Below are positions 30,888-38,836 of a stretch of 64,000 nucleotides of DNA, piece after piece. Source of the DNA: a virus; IMG/VR virus record IMGVR_UViG_3300043219_000566, positions 1 through 64,000 of that record; one strand, written 5' to 3'. Within the stretch, counting starts at the first letter, position 1. Each line of letters begins with the position of its first letter. Under the pieces are notes generated by a model. It was not told the DNA's origin. It saw only the letters and a list, made by a program, of their open reading frames with translations, and ran no database searches. A program made the position numbers and the translations under genes.

Positions 30888-31255
30888 CAGCTCAATCCGA
30901 ACTTGAGCAAGAGCTGCTCGGTGGCGGGCAGCTCCAGCTCGGCGCGGTAGGCAAAGACGAATTTACTGGCGTGCAACGACCGCAGTTTGAATAATCGGAG
31001 ACCGTGCTTGTCGTAGTCGTATTTAACCACCCGAGCAAAACCCTCTTCCCACCAATCTACAGAGTACCAGCAGCAGTAATAGACTCGTTGCCCGACATGT
31101 GGACACCACGGTTTCTGCGCCAGGTCGATTGGGGCGGTTGGCTCCGGCAACTGCACGGGCTTGGGTTCACGCTGATCAGACTCGGCAAGAGCCTGGAAAT
31201 CGATCGGGGAAGTTGGCGCGGGCGGGCAGACGGGTTTCGGCTTTTTCCCGAACAT
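30887..31255 (-). CDS. SH3-like protein with Pro-rich N terminus (122 aa)
   Basis: The ATG at 31255 has GAGG upstream. The first 50 residues are Pro/Lys-rich and repeat a motif: PAPTSPIDFQALAE and PEPTAPIDLAQKP. The C-terminal part VGQRVYYCCWYSVDWWEEGF followed by ARVVKYDYD is SH3-like. It heads the canonical chain but lacks the QEI motif. Function unknown. Confidence 0.55.
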   Translation of the reverse strand: MFGKKPKPVCPPAPTSPIDFQALAESDQREPKPVQLPEPTAPIDLAQKPWCPHVGQRVYYCCWYSVDWWEEGFARVVKYDYDKHGLRLFKLRSLHASKFVFAYRAELELPATEQLLLKFGLS

Positions 31256-31265
31256 GACGTAGCCC

Positions 31266-31541
31266 TCAGCTAGCAGCTGCATGCCGCTCGGCAGCCCAGG
31301 TCCGCACTAGCTCGTGGCTCGCCGAACGTACGATGCCCAGCTCCAAAACGTTACAAGTTGCTCCGGTATTCAACGAGCGCACCTGGTAGACGTTCCCGGA
31401 AACACCGTGTTTGCGCATGAGAATGCGCCAACGCTGGCTGATGTTGCCGCGGTAGTGCAAACAGACTTCCTCGCCGTGATCAAACCGAAAAGGACTGATC
31501 CGGCGGTGAGTTCGCTTCTTGGTAGCTAATCGTTCACTCAT
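31266..31541 (-). CDS. Small SH3-like protein (91 aa)
   Basis: After a basic start (MSERLATKKRTHRR) it shows FDHGEEVCLHYRGN, WRILMRKHG and VYQVRSLNTGATCNVLELGI, an SH3-like series of strands, ending ASHELVRTWAAERHA, which resembles the C-terminal helix of the QEI family. It overlaps the upstream stop by 4 bp. Confidence 0.55.
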   Translation of the reverse strand: MSERLATKKRTHRRISPFRFDHGEEVCLHYRGNISQRWRILMRKHGVSGNVYQVRSLNTGATCNVLELGIVRSASHELVRTWAAERHAAAS

Positions 31542-31876
31542 GGTTCACCGTCCAATCTCGGAGAATGCAGCATGCGGGCGTGCGAGGCGAGCGTCTCGGC
31601 CCCGTCCAAACAAACCTCGTTGGCCGGAAGCGAGAGGGTACCTCGGTCCACAGGCGACGCCGCATCCAAGATTCTCAGCCAATACCACACCTGCCTGCCG
31701 CTCTGTCCCACTGAGTCTACGCGGGCACGGCAGCCTTCGAGCCGCCGATACTTGTGGGACCGGCTCGCGGTGGAAAGTGGCTTGCGGATGACGACAATGT
31801 CACCAGGCTGCAACACTTCCGTGGCCGGAGGGTCCTCACGGTCTTCGATCCAGTCCTGTAGCGACTTGGTTGTCAT
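31538..31876 (-). CDS. Small SH3-like protein (112 aa)
   Basis: The ATG at 31876 overlaps the upstream stop (ATGA). MTTKSLQDWIEDREDPPATE is followed by LQPGDIVVIRKPLST, CRARVDSVGQSGRQVWYWLR and LSLPANEVCLDGAE. The LxPGDIVVIR motif places it with the SH3-like group. Function unknown. Confidence 0.55.
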   Translation of the reverse strand: MTTKSLQDWIEDREDPPATEVLQPGDIVVIRKPLSTASRSHKYRRLEGCRARVDSVGQSGRQVWYWLRILDAASPVDRGTLSLPANEVCLDGAETLASHARMLHSPRLDGEP

Positions 31877-32145
31877 AGGTTTAGATGTCTTCTGTGGCCA
31901 GCGGCAACCTCTGCGCTGACCGCAATAGCCAGGTCCTGGTGACGTAACGACCACACCTTTCTGTGTTTGGGATGCACGTTCTCAAAAGTGACCCGCACGA
32001 TCCAGTAACCGGCTGCGCCATCCCCCTCGTACGAACACGACTGCACCAAGGCGCGCTTGCCGTGCATCGGGTGCGCTCTACTTACGGGCGTAACCCACTC
32101 GCCCTCAGTAAAGGGCGGTGGGTTACGGGTAGTTCGACCGCTCAT
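31873..32145 (-). CDS. Small SH3-like protein (90 aa)
   Basis: Starts MSGRTTRNPPPFTEGEWVTP with GEWVTPVSR, GKRALVQSCSYEG and YWIVRVTFENVHPKH following, the familiar barrel pattern. The C terminus is helical (DLAIAVSAEVAAGHRRHLNL). It is the first small SH3-like gene after the DNA-metabolism block. Function unknown. Confidence 0.55.
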   Translation of the reverse strand: MSGRTTRNPPPFTEGEWVTPVSRAHPMHGKRALVQSCSYEGDGAAGYWIVRVTFENVHPKHRKVWSLRHQDLAIAVSAEVAAGHRRHLNL

Positions 32146-32157
32146 AGCAGTCCCTCG

Positions 32158-32742
32158 TTAGTCGATTTCGCTTTCGTCCACCTCGAAATCTGAGAGATCC
32201 GGCGGCTCAAAATCATCCAAGGACTCTAATTCTCCGACGCCGTCGTTGCCGCTCGCGATCAGCTCCTCGTAGGTCTTCTCCGTCGGTCCCTGCTTGATTT
32301 CGTCCGTAGTCAACGTGTGCTGATGCTCCACGTTGGGTTTTGATAGCTTGCTTCCCACCGATAATTCAGCCAGATCGACACCTAGCTCCTTGGCGATAGC
32401 GCCCAAGTTGATGTTCGCGTCTGGTTGTCCCCGCACCGGCCCCATCGAATGGACCTTGTTGGTCTCCGTGTCTTTGGCCAGAATGCAGCCGGTCGTCGAG
32501 TCGTAGCGGCAGATGAATTTATCAGTGTTCTGGGGGCTGACTTTGACAGTATCTTGCAGAGCGACGAGGTACAGCTGACCTTCCTCGTTACAACACAGCA
32601 TGTTGATGCCGTTACTACGGACCAAGCGGGTCTCGTGAATACCGACCACCGACGATTGACCAGCTGACAGACGTACGGGCTTTGCAAAAAATACGCTGAT
32701 TTTGGGTAATTGTGCGATCAACTCCTGAGAGAGGTTTTTCAT
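32158..32742 (-). CDS. Hypothetical protein (194 aa), acidic C terminus
   Basis: The ATG at 32742 has AGGAG nine bases upstream; upstream in-frame codons overlap the neighbouring gene. It starts MKNLSQELIAQLPKISVFFA, has a beta-rich middle and an acidic C-terminal tail (ELESLDDFEPPDLSDFEVDE). Such acidic tails occur in single-strand DNA-binding and polymerase-interacting proteins, but no OB-fold motif is clear. Function unknown. Confidence 0.6.
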   Translation of the reverse strand: MKNLSQELIAQLPKISVFFAKPVRLSAGQSSVVGIHETRLVRSNGINMLCCNEEGQLYLVALQDTVKVSPQNTDKFICRYDSTTGCILAKDTETNKVHSMGPVRGQPDANINLGAIAKELGVDLAELSVGSKLSKPNVEHQHTLTTDEIKQGPTEKTYEELIASGNDGVGELESLDDFEPPDLSDFEVDESEID

Positions 32743-32776
32743 CGCCACTGACTCCTTGCTTGTGCATCGATCGTCC

Positions 32777-33040
32777 TCAAGTGAGGTCGACGCTCTCGCG
32801 CGCGGGAGCGTGGTAGCGCGTCTCTTCGCCCGGCTGGTAGACTTCGATGTCCTCGACAGTAACGTTGAATAAAGGGCAACCGTCTTCAGGAATCCTGCCG
32901 ATTGCCTCGTGTTTACTGTCGACGAGCTGGAACTTAACGCAGGCCGCTGCGACCTTCCTGGCAGCATCGTTCCTGTTCTCAGCACTTATGCGCAACCGCA
33001 CCCAGCCATCTACCGTGATGCCGACGTCATAGTCTGGCAT
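32777..33040 (-). CDS. Hypothetical protein (87 aa)
   Basis: The ATG at 33040 gives MPDYDVGITVDGWVRLRISA, followed by ENRNDAARKVAAACVKFQL and a beta-rich end. The strand-helix-strand order is reminiscent of small phage proteins that carry a xVRxxxxAxxxxxA helix, but no family is firm. A terminator-like hairpin lies just upstream. Confidence 0.55.
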   Translation of the reverse strand: MPDYDVGITVDGWVRLRISAENRNDAARKVAAACVKFQLVDSKHEAIGRIPEDGCPLFNVTVEDIEVYQPGEETRYHAPARESVDLT

Positions 33041-33052
33041 GACTATCACCAA

Positions 33053-33078
33053 AAAAGAGAGCGAGCATCCCTGCTCGC
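33053..33078 (-). terminator. Intrinsic terminator
   Basis: Perfect 7-bp stem GCGAGCA / TGCTCGC with a 4-base loop, followed on the minus strand by TCTCTTTTTT. It lies 10 bp past the stop of the gene at 33088. Confidence 0.75.
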
Positions 33079-33087
33079 CCGGTTGCG

Positions 33088-33816
33088 CTAGACCAATTTC
33101 TCACACTCCGCAATCGTCGATTTCAGTTTTGCCAGCGCAGCTTTCATCTGCTTGACCGCATCGCGCACCGCAGTACGCGCTTCGCGGCGCTGCACGGTGT
33201 CTTCGATCGCCTGCAGGTTCTTCGCTGCCTCGGGAACCCGCTCCAGGTGAGCCACCATAGTGGCCGCTTCAGCGCCGATGCGCTTGAAGGCCTGCGGAGC
33301 GTTCTTTACCGCAATCCGCGGCTTTTTAGGCCCGCGCTTCAGCAGCTTCCGCACGGCGTCGTCGAACCCGGCCGGTCCGAGATTCCCCGCCAAAATCTCT
33401 TTCAGCACGATCACGCGGTCGCTGTCCGAAAATCCGGTCCACTTGCCCATCATGCGCCAACTCGGTGGCTGCGGCAAAGCACGCAGCTCCTCCAGAGTAG
33501 CCGTGCTGATGTGATTATGGAACTTGATGCACTGCTGAAGACTCAGCCGCCCGATGCCCAAGTCTGCGGCGATACAGTCGACGGAGACCTCGCCGTACGT
33601 CTCCTTGTTCTTCTTGGACAGCAGCTTGCGCGCGTGACCCCCGCGGTGGTAGCTGTGCCGCAGCCAGTAGGCTCTGCCCGCGGATTCCATCTCCCCCATC
33701 TTGCCGATGAGCTTCCTATACTCGCGCTGCTGCGCACTAGTGCGCTCCAGCTTGCCACGCGGACTTGCGCCCGCTGCAGGCGGGTTCATACCGCTCGCTC
33801 GCGCCTTCTTCGCCAT
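33088..33816 (-). CDS. Basic coiled-coil protein with possible HTH (242 aa)
   Basis: The N terminus is basic. Residues about 75-100 (YGEVSVDCIAADLGIGRLSL) resemble an HTH (IAxDLGIxxxSLxQ). The C terminus (about 180-242) is a long charged helix ending in LKSTIAECEKLV. It could be a DNA-binding or scaffolding protein. The terminator that follows shows it ends a transcription unit that includes the DUF932-like gene. Confidence 0.6.
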   Translation of the reverse strand: MAKKARASGMNPPAAGASPRGKLERTSAQQREYRKLIGKMGEMESAGRAYWLRHSYHRGGHARKLLSKKNKETYGEVSVDCIAADLGIGRLSLQQCIKFHNHISTATLEELRALPQPPSWRMMGKWTGFSDSDRVIVLKEILAGNLGPAGFDDAVRKLLKRGPKKPRIAVKNAPQAFKRIGAEAATMVAHLERVPEAAKNLQAIEDTVQRREARTAVRDAVKQMKAALAKLKSTIAECEKLV

Positions 33817-33831
33817 GAGAATTCTCCTCTG

Positions 33832-35328
33832 CTATTCGGGAAAGATTTTCCGGACCTGATCATCAGACACGGTTGAAGCCCTCGCAACAATTGCAGCCCA
33901 GTCGAGATCGAGGATGTCACCAGCTACCTGTTCCAGCTGGATCTGCCGCACCGTGTCCTCGATCGCTTGCGACATTCGCGTAAGACCATTCTGAAGGGTG
34001 AAGGCGCTGAGGGCAAGACCCGCAACCATGTTTCTCTCGGTCGCCACGCCGATTTGCCACAAACGCAGGTCCTGGTTCGAGAAAAACGACCGGTACGAGG
34101 AGCCAATCGCGATGAGCAAGCGCTCGATCGTCAGTGAGTCATCCTCCTTGAACTGGATGTGCTGCAAGGCGAGCAAGCGGTCCAGATGGGCGGTTACCAG
34201 CGGAATCTGGGTGTGAACAAACTTGGTCAGCTTGCCCTCCAGGTTGTCCAGATCCACCTTCCCGGCGTGAGTGACGCCCCAAGCATCGGCAGCGAACAGA
34301 GTTATGCCGCGAGTAAGCGCGCGGTAGATGAACGGCAGCACCCCGCAGCGCCGGTTGCCGATCTCGCCCGAGAAGAAGAACAGGCCGCCGCCGTAATCGC
34401 TGTCCCGCTCAGTCCGCGAAATCGAGGGCATCAGCACCGCGCCCTTGAGCAAATCGCCGTCGAAGAACCCGCGCTCAGTGACGCCGGTAGGCACCAGCCT
34501 GGCCAGAAGCCGCATAAGCCACTGGTGGCTGATATCGTCCCGGTAGTTCTTGTGCAGAATCGCCCGGCAGGTGCGATAAGCGGGCCAATCGCCGCTCTTG
34601 TGGTCGGGGCGCAACGTGCGCAGCATCACCGTCTGCGGCTCGAACTCGTCCAACGCGTTGAGACTGCCGTACTTATCTCCGATCAACCGGAGCGCGTAGT
34701 TGACCAAATCCTCGGCGTGACTCCACGAGGACCGCACCTCTTCCTTGGGAGCGCCCCAGATCAGCGATTTCAGCAGCCCGCCGGTCAGCGAACGGAGATG
34801 GGTCTTGTCGCTCGCGTAGCGCGCTACGGCTTGCAGAAAGGAGCCCGCAGGAGCCATCCGCAGCCGTCGCATCTCCTGCGGCGAGCAGGTCTCCGGCCCG
34901 GGGTCATAGGGCGACGGCGTCGCCGGAAGCGGTGGACCGTAGCACACGATCACGAACCTGTGTTCCGCGCCATGCTGGTGCTGCAGCCCTCCCTGCGAGG
35001 CACGCAGCTGCCGGAATGTGATCAAGCGGTCGTCGATCAGCTTGGTGAAATACTCCACCTTGGCCAACAAATCGGTGATTGGCCGTCCGTGCTCGCGCAA
35101 CCGGCGGCCCAGCTTCCTGATCGTGCCATGCGAAACCTGGGCCTGGATCGCGGCCGAGCGCACCTCGAACGCGGTCTTGGGCTTGGTCGCCTCGGTCTTG
35201 GTAGCCCGCTCGCGTTGACGCTGAGCCTGCTGCTCCAACGTCCCCATCCCTGCGATCGGATCGTGGGGCTCGGGCGCGGAGACCTGGGGAGTGGTATCGA
35301 AAGTCTGGGGGGTAGTCATGACGCTCAT
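33832..35328 (-). CDS. DUF932-like phage/plasmid protein (498 aa)
   Basis: AAGGAG precedes the ATG at 35328. After a Pro/Gln/Thr-rich N-terminal 60 residues, the body contains GGGLFFFSGEIGNRRCGVLPF followed by IYRALTRGITLF. This corresponds to the motif NSExG...VxPFxxRxVCxNGxx of DUF932 (TIGR03299) proteins, which are encoded by phages and plasmids near recombination genes; their role is unknown. Palindrome copy 5 codes for VARY here. The identification rests on this one motif. Confidence 0.5.
   Translation of the reverse strand: MSVMTTPQTFDTTPQVSAPEPHDPIAGMGTLEQQAQRQRERATKTEATKPKTAFEVRSAAIQAQVSHGTIRKLGRRLREHGRPITDLLAKVEYFTKLIDDRLITFRQLRASQGGLQHQHGAEHRFVIVCYGPPLPATPSPYDPGPETCSPQEMRRLRMAPAGSFLQAVARYASDKTHLRSLTGGLLKSLIWGAPKEEVRSSWSHAEDLVNYALRLIGDKYGSLNALDEFEPQTVMLRTLRPDHKSGDWPAYRTCRAILHKNYRDDISHQWLMRLLARLVPTGVTERGFFDGDLLKGAVLMPSISRTERDSDYGGGLFFFSGEIGNRRCGVLPFIYRALTRGITLFAADAWGVTHAGKVDLDNLEGKLTKFVHTQIPLVTAHLDRLLALQHIQFKEDDSLTIERLLIAIGSSYRSFFSNQDLRLWQIGVATERNMVAGLALSAFTLQNGLTRMSQAIEDTVRQIQLEQVAGDILDLDWAAIVARASTVSDDQVRKIFPE
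34815..34828. repeat. Recurrent palindrome CGTAGCGCGCTACG (copy 5)
   Basis: Perfect 14-bp palindrome inside the DUF932-like gene, in frame as Val-Ala-Arg-Tyr. Confidence 0.7.
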
Positions 35329-35561
35329 GTTTCTCCTTGCTCACGCCAAAAAGGCTCCAACGCCTTCTCGACGTCTGCGATAGGCGTGGTCTTGGACAAG
35401 AACTCGATCTGGGCGTGCCAGCCCTCGCCATTGGTCAGCGACGCCTGACGCGCGGCCGCGTTGCAAACTAGCTCATTGAGTTTGCTGACCATGCCCTGGG
35501 GATCTTTGATGTTACGTGGCGGACCCATCCGCTTGACCAGTTTCATGAATTCGGGACTCAT
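35325..35561 (-). CDS. Hypothetical protein (78 aa)
   Basis: The ATG at 35561 gives MSPEFMKLVKRMGPPRNIKD, then a helical body and VEKALEPFWREQGET. It overlaps the DUF932-like start by 4 bp. No motif is recognised. Confidence 0.6.
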   Translation of the reverse strand: MSPEFMKLVKRMGPPRNIKDPQGMVSKLNELVCNAAARQASLTNGEGWHAQIEFLSKTTPIADVEKALEPFWREQGET

Positions 35562-35572
35562 GCTTCCTCCAA

Positions 35573-36010
35573 TCAACTACTCTTCTTGCGCCGCGCCTCG
35601 AAGAACGCATCGTGGAACGCCACAATGGCGTCCTGGCGCTCACGGACATTCAGCAAACTGTGCGCCACGCCGAGCAACTCCAGCGTGATCCCGGACTTCT
35701 CCAGCTGCTGCAACCCGCTGTTCTCAGCCGCGCTCAAGCCCCCGTTCAACACGTAGCTAAAATCACGGCGGGCCAGGTGCCCAAGCACCTCGCGCAAGTT
35801 GCGGGACAGCCGGAACTGCGGCAACGTGCTCGCCAGCCCAGCGAACAGCTTCTGCACACCCGCGTCGCAGTGACGTTGCATGAGCCTCTGCAGCGCGCGC
35901 TGATTCGCCGCGGTCAGCTCCACGCGCGGAGCAGACCAGCGGCACGCAGCTGTCTCCGTCGGCCGAGACCGGCGTGCAAACGGCCCCTTGCCCCGCTGTT
36001 GCTCCGGCAT
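35573..36010 (-). CDS. Hypothetical helical protein (145 aa)
   Basis: Basic N terminus (MPEQQRGKGPFARRSRP), then mostly helix: ANQRALQRLMQRHCDAGVQK and GLQQLEKSGITLELLGVAHS. Ends FFEARRKKSS. No family is recognised. It lies 11 bp upstream of the next gene, in the same direction. Confidence 0.6.
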   Translation of the reverse strand: MPEQQRGKGPFARRSRPTETAACRWSAPRVELTAANQRALQRLMQRHCDAGVQKLFAGLASTLPQFRLSRNLREVLGHLARRDFSYVLNGGLSAAENSGLQQLEKSGITLELLGVAHSLLNVRERQDAIVAFHDAFFEARRKKSS

Positions 36011-36024
36011 AGGTGCACCTCGAT

Positions 36025-36603
36025 TTAGGGATCAAACGTCCACTGCCAGTGTGAACGCAACACGCTCATCAGGTCGCGCAGATACTGCAGGATCACATTG
36101 CCCTGCCCAGTCTGCCAGACCAGCATGCCGCCACGCACCGGATGGTCCTTGCTCGGGAAGTGGGAAATGACCTCGGTGTAATTGTGAAGCGCAACGATAT
36201 GTTCAGCCCAGGCGGGACGAAAGCACACGGCCAGGTGGCGACTTGTCGCACCAAAACGCTCGCGTGTCTCCTCCCAGAGCTGCGCCCACAACTTCCGAGT
36301 CTTGGGTCCGTCGATCCGATGAGCCAACATCCAGTTCGGGTCGGGAAACCCGGCCATCTTCTTGGGATTGAACGCTTGCTCAACCCGGAAATCACGCACC
36401 GCGCGAAATGTGATCGGGCAGCTCGTGTAGTCGCTGAACCATTCCGGAGTGAAACACTCGGGGTCTCCGGCTTGACCGCGGAAATAGACCGCCGTCGTTG
36501 AAGCCAACCCCAGCCCCTTGATGATCGCGCGGCAGACCCGGTGCTCGAACGTTCCCTGTTTCTGGCTGTCCAGCTCGTCGAAGAACTTATCGTAGTCGCT
36601 CAT
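36025..36603 (-). CDS. Hypothetical protein (192 aa)
   Basis: Starts MSDYDKFFDELDSQKQGTFE and is rich in Trp and Phe through the middle (FTPEWFSDYTSCPITFRAVR). The C-terminal part has HIVALHNYTEVISHFPSKDH. No catalytic motif is evident. The start overlaps the stop of the upstream HTH gene by 4 bp. Confidence 0.6.
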   Translation of the reverse strand: MSDYDKFFDELDSQKQGTFEHRVCRAIIKGLGLASTTAVYFRGQAGDPECFTPEWFSDYTSCPITFRAVRDFRVEQAFNPKKMAGFPDPNWMLAHRIDGPKTRKLWAQLWEETRERFGATSRHLAVCFRPAWAEHIVALHNYTEVISHFPSKDHPVRGGMLVWQTGQGNVILQYLRDLMSVLRSHWQWTFDP

Positions 36604-36980
36604 CTCTTCTTTTTGCCGAGTTTCTGCTCAGCGATACGCTGCTGGACGATCTGTGGCACGTTATCCGGGATCATCGGCACGCCCGGCGGCCAGCAAGTAA
36701 GCGCCGTCTTCCCCGTCACCGTGCATCGACGTTTTGGACCGTAAAGCAGGGTACCGTGGCGCTCGCAATCCCGCGCGCGCTTATGAAACTGGTCATAATC
36801 CAGCTGCACGCCGTGCATCTGGCCGATCTCGCGCGCGGTCAATCCGGGCCACATGACCACCATCCCGGCTGCCAGAGATTCGTTTCTGCTCTGCATGCCG
36901 GATTCTTGCAGCTCTTTGGCTGACTTCTTGGATGTGGATGGGTCAGTTGTACGAGCAGCAAACGTTGACCTTCTATCCAT
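36600..36980 (-). CDS. Winged-helix-like protein (126 aa)
   Basis: The ATG at 36980 follows AGGAG. The part VVMWPGLTAREIGQMHGVQL with YDQFHKRARDCERHGTLLYG reads as a winged helix (the LTAREIGxxxG helix pair, then a wing). It is followed by GPKRRCTVTGKTALTCW, a beta hairpin with Cys residues. Phages often carry such HTH proteins near recombination genes. DNA binding is likely; the target is unknown. Confidence 0.6.
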   Translation of the reverse strand: MDRRSTFAARTTDPSTSKKSAKELQESGMQSRNESLAAGMVVMWPGLTAREIGQMHGVQLDYDQFHKRARDCERHGTLLYGPKRRCTVTGKTALTCWPPGVPMIPDNVPQIVQQRIAEQKLGKKKR

Positions 36981-36981
36981 T

Positions 36982-37404
36982 CTATTTCTCCTCTGCTCCA
37001 TTGTCTCCGCCAGCACCTACCAGCTGGCGACAACGGGTCAGCACGTAGTTGTAACCTACGTCAGGGAACCGACGTGATCGATCCGGCTCGCACGGCACCG
37101 CTCGATCGTCGACGTAAGCACTGGCAATCGGCTTGCCCGCGCCAGTCCAGATCTCGTCATAGGGCAAATTCCAGCGTTTCAGCCAAGCAGCCACTTTGGC
37201 TTCCAGCGCCTCGGATGGAAACTCGTCACCATGCGCGGATTCGCTGGCTCGCGTCGTGAAGATAGTGACCTTCGCGATCTTGCGTAAACCTGCTAGAAAC
37301 TCACGCGCTCCTGGAAACGGGTCGTCGAAGTGATCCACACCCTTGTAACTCGTGTACTGCGCCAATACACCGTCTAAGTCGACGCAGACTGTTTTCTTGG
37401 CCAT
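36982..37404 (-). CDS. HAD-superfamily phosphatase (140 aa)
   Basis: The ATG at 37404 gives MAKKTVCVDLDGVLAQ with the HAD motif I DxDGV (Asp9, Asp11). TIFTTRASES is motif II, and ASAYVDDRAVPC is motif IV (DDR). The length fits minimal-cap phage HAD proteins, which act as nucleotidases or polynucleotide 3'-phosphatases. A DNA-end-processing or nucleotide-salvage role fits the neighbours, but the substrate is not known. Confidence 0.75.
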   Translation of the reverse strand: MAKKTVCVDLDGVLAQYTSYKGVDHFDDPFPGAREFLAGLRKIAKVTIFTTRASESAHGDEFPSEALEAKVAAWLKRWNLPYDEIWTGAGKPIASAYVDDRAVPCEPDRSRRFPDVGYNYVLTRCRQLVGAGGDNGAEEK

Positions 37405-37433
37405 ATCCGCTTCCTCCGCTACGAACCGAGCGA

Positions 37434-37473
37434 GAAAACAACGAGGCGAGCCCAACAGACAGGCCCGCCTCGC
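37434..37473 (-). terminator. Likely intrinsic terminator
   Basis: Stem formed by 37442-37453 and 37462-37473 (CGAGGCG-a-GCC with GGC-c-CGCCTCG), followed on the minus strand by TTGTTTTCTC. It lies about 20 bp past the stop of the recombinase gene. Confidence 0.65.
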
Positions 37474-37494
37474 TTTCGACTCCCGCCAGGGATA

Positions 37495-38766
37495 CTACGA
37501 TTCGCTCGGCGATTTCTTGTCAGGTTCTGGGGGTACGATAACAGCCGGGTCGAACGTCTGCCAGCGCGCGATATGGAAGTAGTCCTGCAGCGCCTTGTAG
37601 AGCGTCGTCTCTTGCCGCACCGCCAATCCCAGATCCTGCCCAGTCACGTCTTTCAGCCCAAGCTGCTTGCAATTGAAACGCGGATCTGGCTTGGTGCCAC
37701 CCTGCACCACATGGCACAGATCCTTGATGTCGGCGTGATCCCAGCCTGCTAAGAACTCGGCCGTAGCCAAGTCCCATTCCCAGCGCGGGACCTGGAGCGG
37801 CGGCGCTCCGCCGCCGGGATCGACCCACTGCCACGAGAACCGCACGGCGCAACGCAAGCGATCGACCCCGAAAGCGTTCTTGTTCAAGACCATGCGGACC
37901 AGGTTGTAACCGCGGCTGTTGTTGTCGCTCTTGTAGCGATCGACCACCGCGAAACGAAAATCGTATCCGCCCATGAAATCGGGAGCCTTGCCGCCCGGCG
38001 TCTGCTTCTCGGCTCTCCCGGCCATAAACGACGACTGCATCCCACCCGGCTTCTCGTGGCGCACCATGACGATGTACCAGGGCGTATACGTGAACGTCTG
38101 AATCTGCAACCAGTCGCTGATCGACTTGGCTGTACGCATACCCTGAGTATTAGAGGCCTGTCCGTCCTTCATGGCAGACCTGATATTGGTCTCCGTGGTA
38201 CGGCCAGTGAGCGAGTCGACAATCATCGCAGCGGGCAGCAGCGGCATACGCTGCTCTTTCTTCTTGAGGCGGCGTCCGATAGCAAAAGTATCCCGGTACT
38301 TGCGGAGATCGCGCCCGAAGAGTTCGGACCATTGATCCAAGGTCTCGCATACCCGCACCTGCCACGAGTTCGTTCCCAGCACCGTGTGCGCCAAGTCTCC
38401 GATCAGATTCTCGGCCAGGCCGGGAGAGTACTTACCCTCGGTATCGTACAGCCGGGCAAATCCGCCACCGGGCTGCATGATGCACCAGCGCGCCAGCTCG
38501 AAAGCGAAGCTCGACTTGTGGCTAGCCGGGCGGCCAGCCAACATGATCAAATGCTCCATGAACAATACGTTGTTCTGCGTCACGTATTGCAACGCCAACG
38601 ACGGTAGCTCGACGCCGTACTTGCGCGCCTTGGTCTCGTCGCCCACCAGCACGTTGTGCCGCCCCATGATCTTGGTTGCCTCTCTCATTTCAGCGTCGAA
38701 AAACGAGGCGTATTGTTCATCCTCCGGGGGGACGTCAGCCGGGAGGTCAGTAGTCTTTTTGGCCAT
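37495..38766 (-). CDS. UvsX/RecA-like strand-exchange ATPase
   Basis: The 423-residue product has the P-loop MLAGRPASHKSSFAFELARW (about 76-95). Its G-x4-x-K-S form with His instead of the second Gly resembles the T4 UvsX loop (GPSKSFKS). AAMIVDSLTG is the Walker B strand, and SNTQGMRTAKSISDWLQ the following helix. The region WYIVMVRHEKPGG leads to the DNA-binding loops. It should form filaments on single-stranded DNA for recombination-dependent replication, with the SbcCD-like and helicase proteins encoded nearby. A terminator on each side suggests it is transcribed as a single-gene unit. GAGGA precedes the start. Confidence 0.8.
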   Translation of the reverse strand: MAKKTTDLPADVPPEDEQYASFFDAEMREATKIMGRHNVLVGDETKARKYGVELPSLALQYVTQNNVLFMEHLIMLAGRPASHKSSFAFELARWCIMQPGGGFARLYDTEGKYSPGLAENLIGDLAHTVLGTNSWQVRVCETLDQWSELFGRDLRKYRDTFAIGRRLKKKEQRMPLLPAAMIVDSLTGRTTETNIRSAMKDGQASNTQGMRTAKSISDWLQIQTFTYTPWYIVMVRHEKPGGMQSSFMAGRAEKQTPGGKAPDFMGGYDFRFAVVDRYKSDNNSRGYNLVRMVLNKNAFGVDRLRCAVRFSWQWVDPGGGAPPLQVPRWEWDLATAEFLAGWDHADIKDLCHVVQGGTKPDPRFNCKQLGLKDVTGQDLGLAVRQETTLYKALQDYFHIARWQTFDPAVIVPPEPDKKSPSES

Positions 38767-38780
38767 CGGTCGTCCTCATC

Positions 38781-38815
38781 AAAAAGCAGGGGGCCGGATA
38801 TCCCGACCCCCCGCT
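38781..38815 (-). terminator. Intrinsic terminator
   Basis: Strong GC stem (AGCGGGGGG...CCCCCTGCT, arms 38785-38815) followed on the minus strand by five T residues. It separates the putative ssDNA-binding protein gene from the recombinase gene. Confidence 0.75.
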
Positions 38816-38836
38816 GATCTAGTTGGAGGCTTACCC

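Noticed and set aside
34159-35448. Long plus-strand ORF (429 codons) opposite the DUF932-like gene
   Set aside because: It is an antisense shadow in GC-rich DNA: no ribosome-binding site, no motif, and it runs opposite a well-supported gene. The same applies to plus ORFs at 16222-17814 and 10541-11845.
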